A stretch of DNA of 29,537 nt from Zygnema circumcarinatum (Eukaryota; Streptophyta; Zygnematophyceae; Zygnematales; Zygnemataceae), in NCBI GenBank assembly GCA_037447605.1, contig CM074822.1:991418-1020954 (forward strand), read 5' to 3'. The notes beneath the pieces were generated by a model that had not been told where the DNA came from, made no database searches, and worked only from the letters and a program-made list of their open reading frames with translations. Below, in pieces: positions 29,448 through 29,537 of this stretch; the stretch's first letter is position 1, and each line of letters starts with the position of its first letter. The translations under genes and the position numbers were made by a program.

Positions 29448-29537
29448 ATTTTCATTTTCATTTTCATTTTCATAGAGAGGAGCTCTCTCTCTCTCCTGTC
29501 CCTCTCCCTCTCCCTCTCCCTCTCCCTCTCCCTCTCC
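29448..29537. repeat. TTTCA hexamer-like run followed by CT/CCCTCT tract at window end
   Basis: Four to five tandem CATTTT units at about 29450-29472, then CTCTCT and CCCTCT repeats to the end of the window, inside the next intron of the membrane-protein gene. Confidence 0.85.

Noticed and set aside
1-29537. tRNA, rRNA, snRNA genes, riboswitches and prokaryotic operon signals
   Set aside because: None were recognised by eye; gene structure is clearly intron-split eukaryotic.

Overview
This window looks like nuclear DNA of a plant-lineage eukaryote, most likely a streptophyte alga or an early-diverging land plant. Genes are split by short GT-AG introns with pyrimidine-rich acceptors. Their products are a UPF0047/YjbQ protein, an F-box/LRR protein, a DUF639 membrane protein and a methyltransferase with a transit-peptide-like N-terminus, all at home in green plants. 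Long GA- or CT-rich tracts are scattered through introns and spacers. The species cannot be named from sequence alone. All gene models were built by hand from splice sites, reading phase and remembered family motifs; no search was run.

Layout. 1-2114 (+): UPF0047/YjbQ gene in six exons. 2115-3002: no gene seen. 3003-4882 (-): two-exon F-box/LRR gene. 4883-6252: spacer with a GA tract, a CT tract and GTAC/CGTA-rich motifs. 6261-7203: a transposon-like element with long terminal inverted repeats and an 8-9 bp target-site duplication. 7213-8846: G-box cluster and otherwise unassigned DNA. 8847-9011 (-): an exon-like remnant of poly(ADP-ribose) glycohydrolase. 9490-11382: a large inverted duplication with arms of about 0.9 kb. 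Each arm carries the promoter, first exon and part of intron 1 of the DUF639 gene, head to head. 11498-11507 is a run of ten N. The 1.75 kb before the gap recurs almost identically after it, most simply an unmerged contig overlap.

12401-19471 (+): DUF639 gene, about 862 codons in at least twelve exons, with C-terminal membrane segments. 20953-22745 (+): a five-exon class I SAM-dependent methyltransferase, probably organelle-targeted. 22746-24072: telomere-like repeats, a TAGGTCGGTG array, a dense TGACG array with an 18-bp G-box palindrome, and a 61-bp tandem duplication. 24082-25836: a Mutator-like element with inverted ends and a 9-bp flanking repeat, filled with CT-rich DNA around a fragment resembling a FAR1/MULE DNA-binding domain. 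25846-26608: spacer with three G-boxes and a TGACGTCA site. 26609 to beyond 29433 (+): a multi-pass membrane protein gene that runs off the right side of the window.

The genes are unrelated housekeeping or regulatory genes, not an operon or pathway cluster. The most interesting structures are the two related inverted-repeat elements, the inverted duplication that creates a divergent promoter pair pointing at a decayed PARG fragment, and the regulatory-looking motif arrays at 23.05-23.27 kb.
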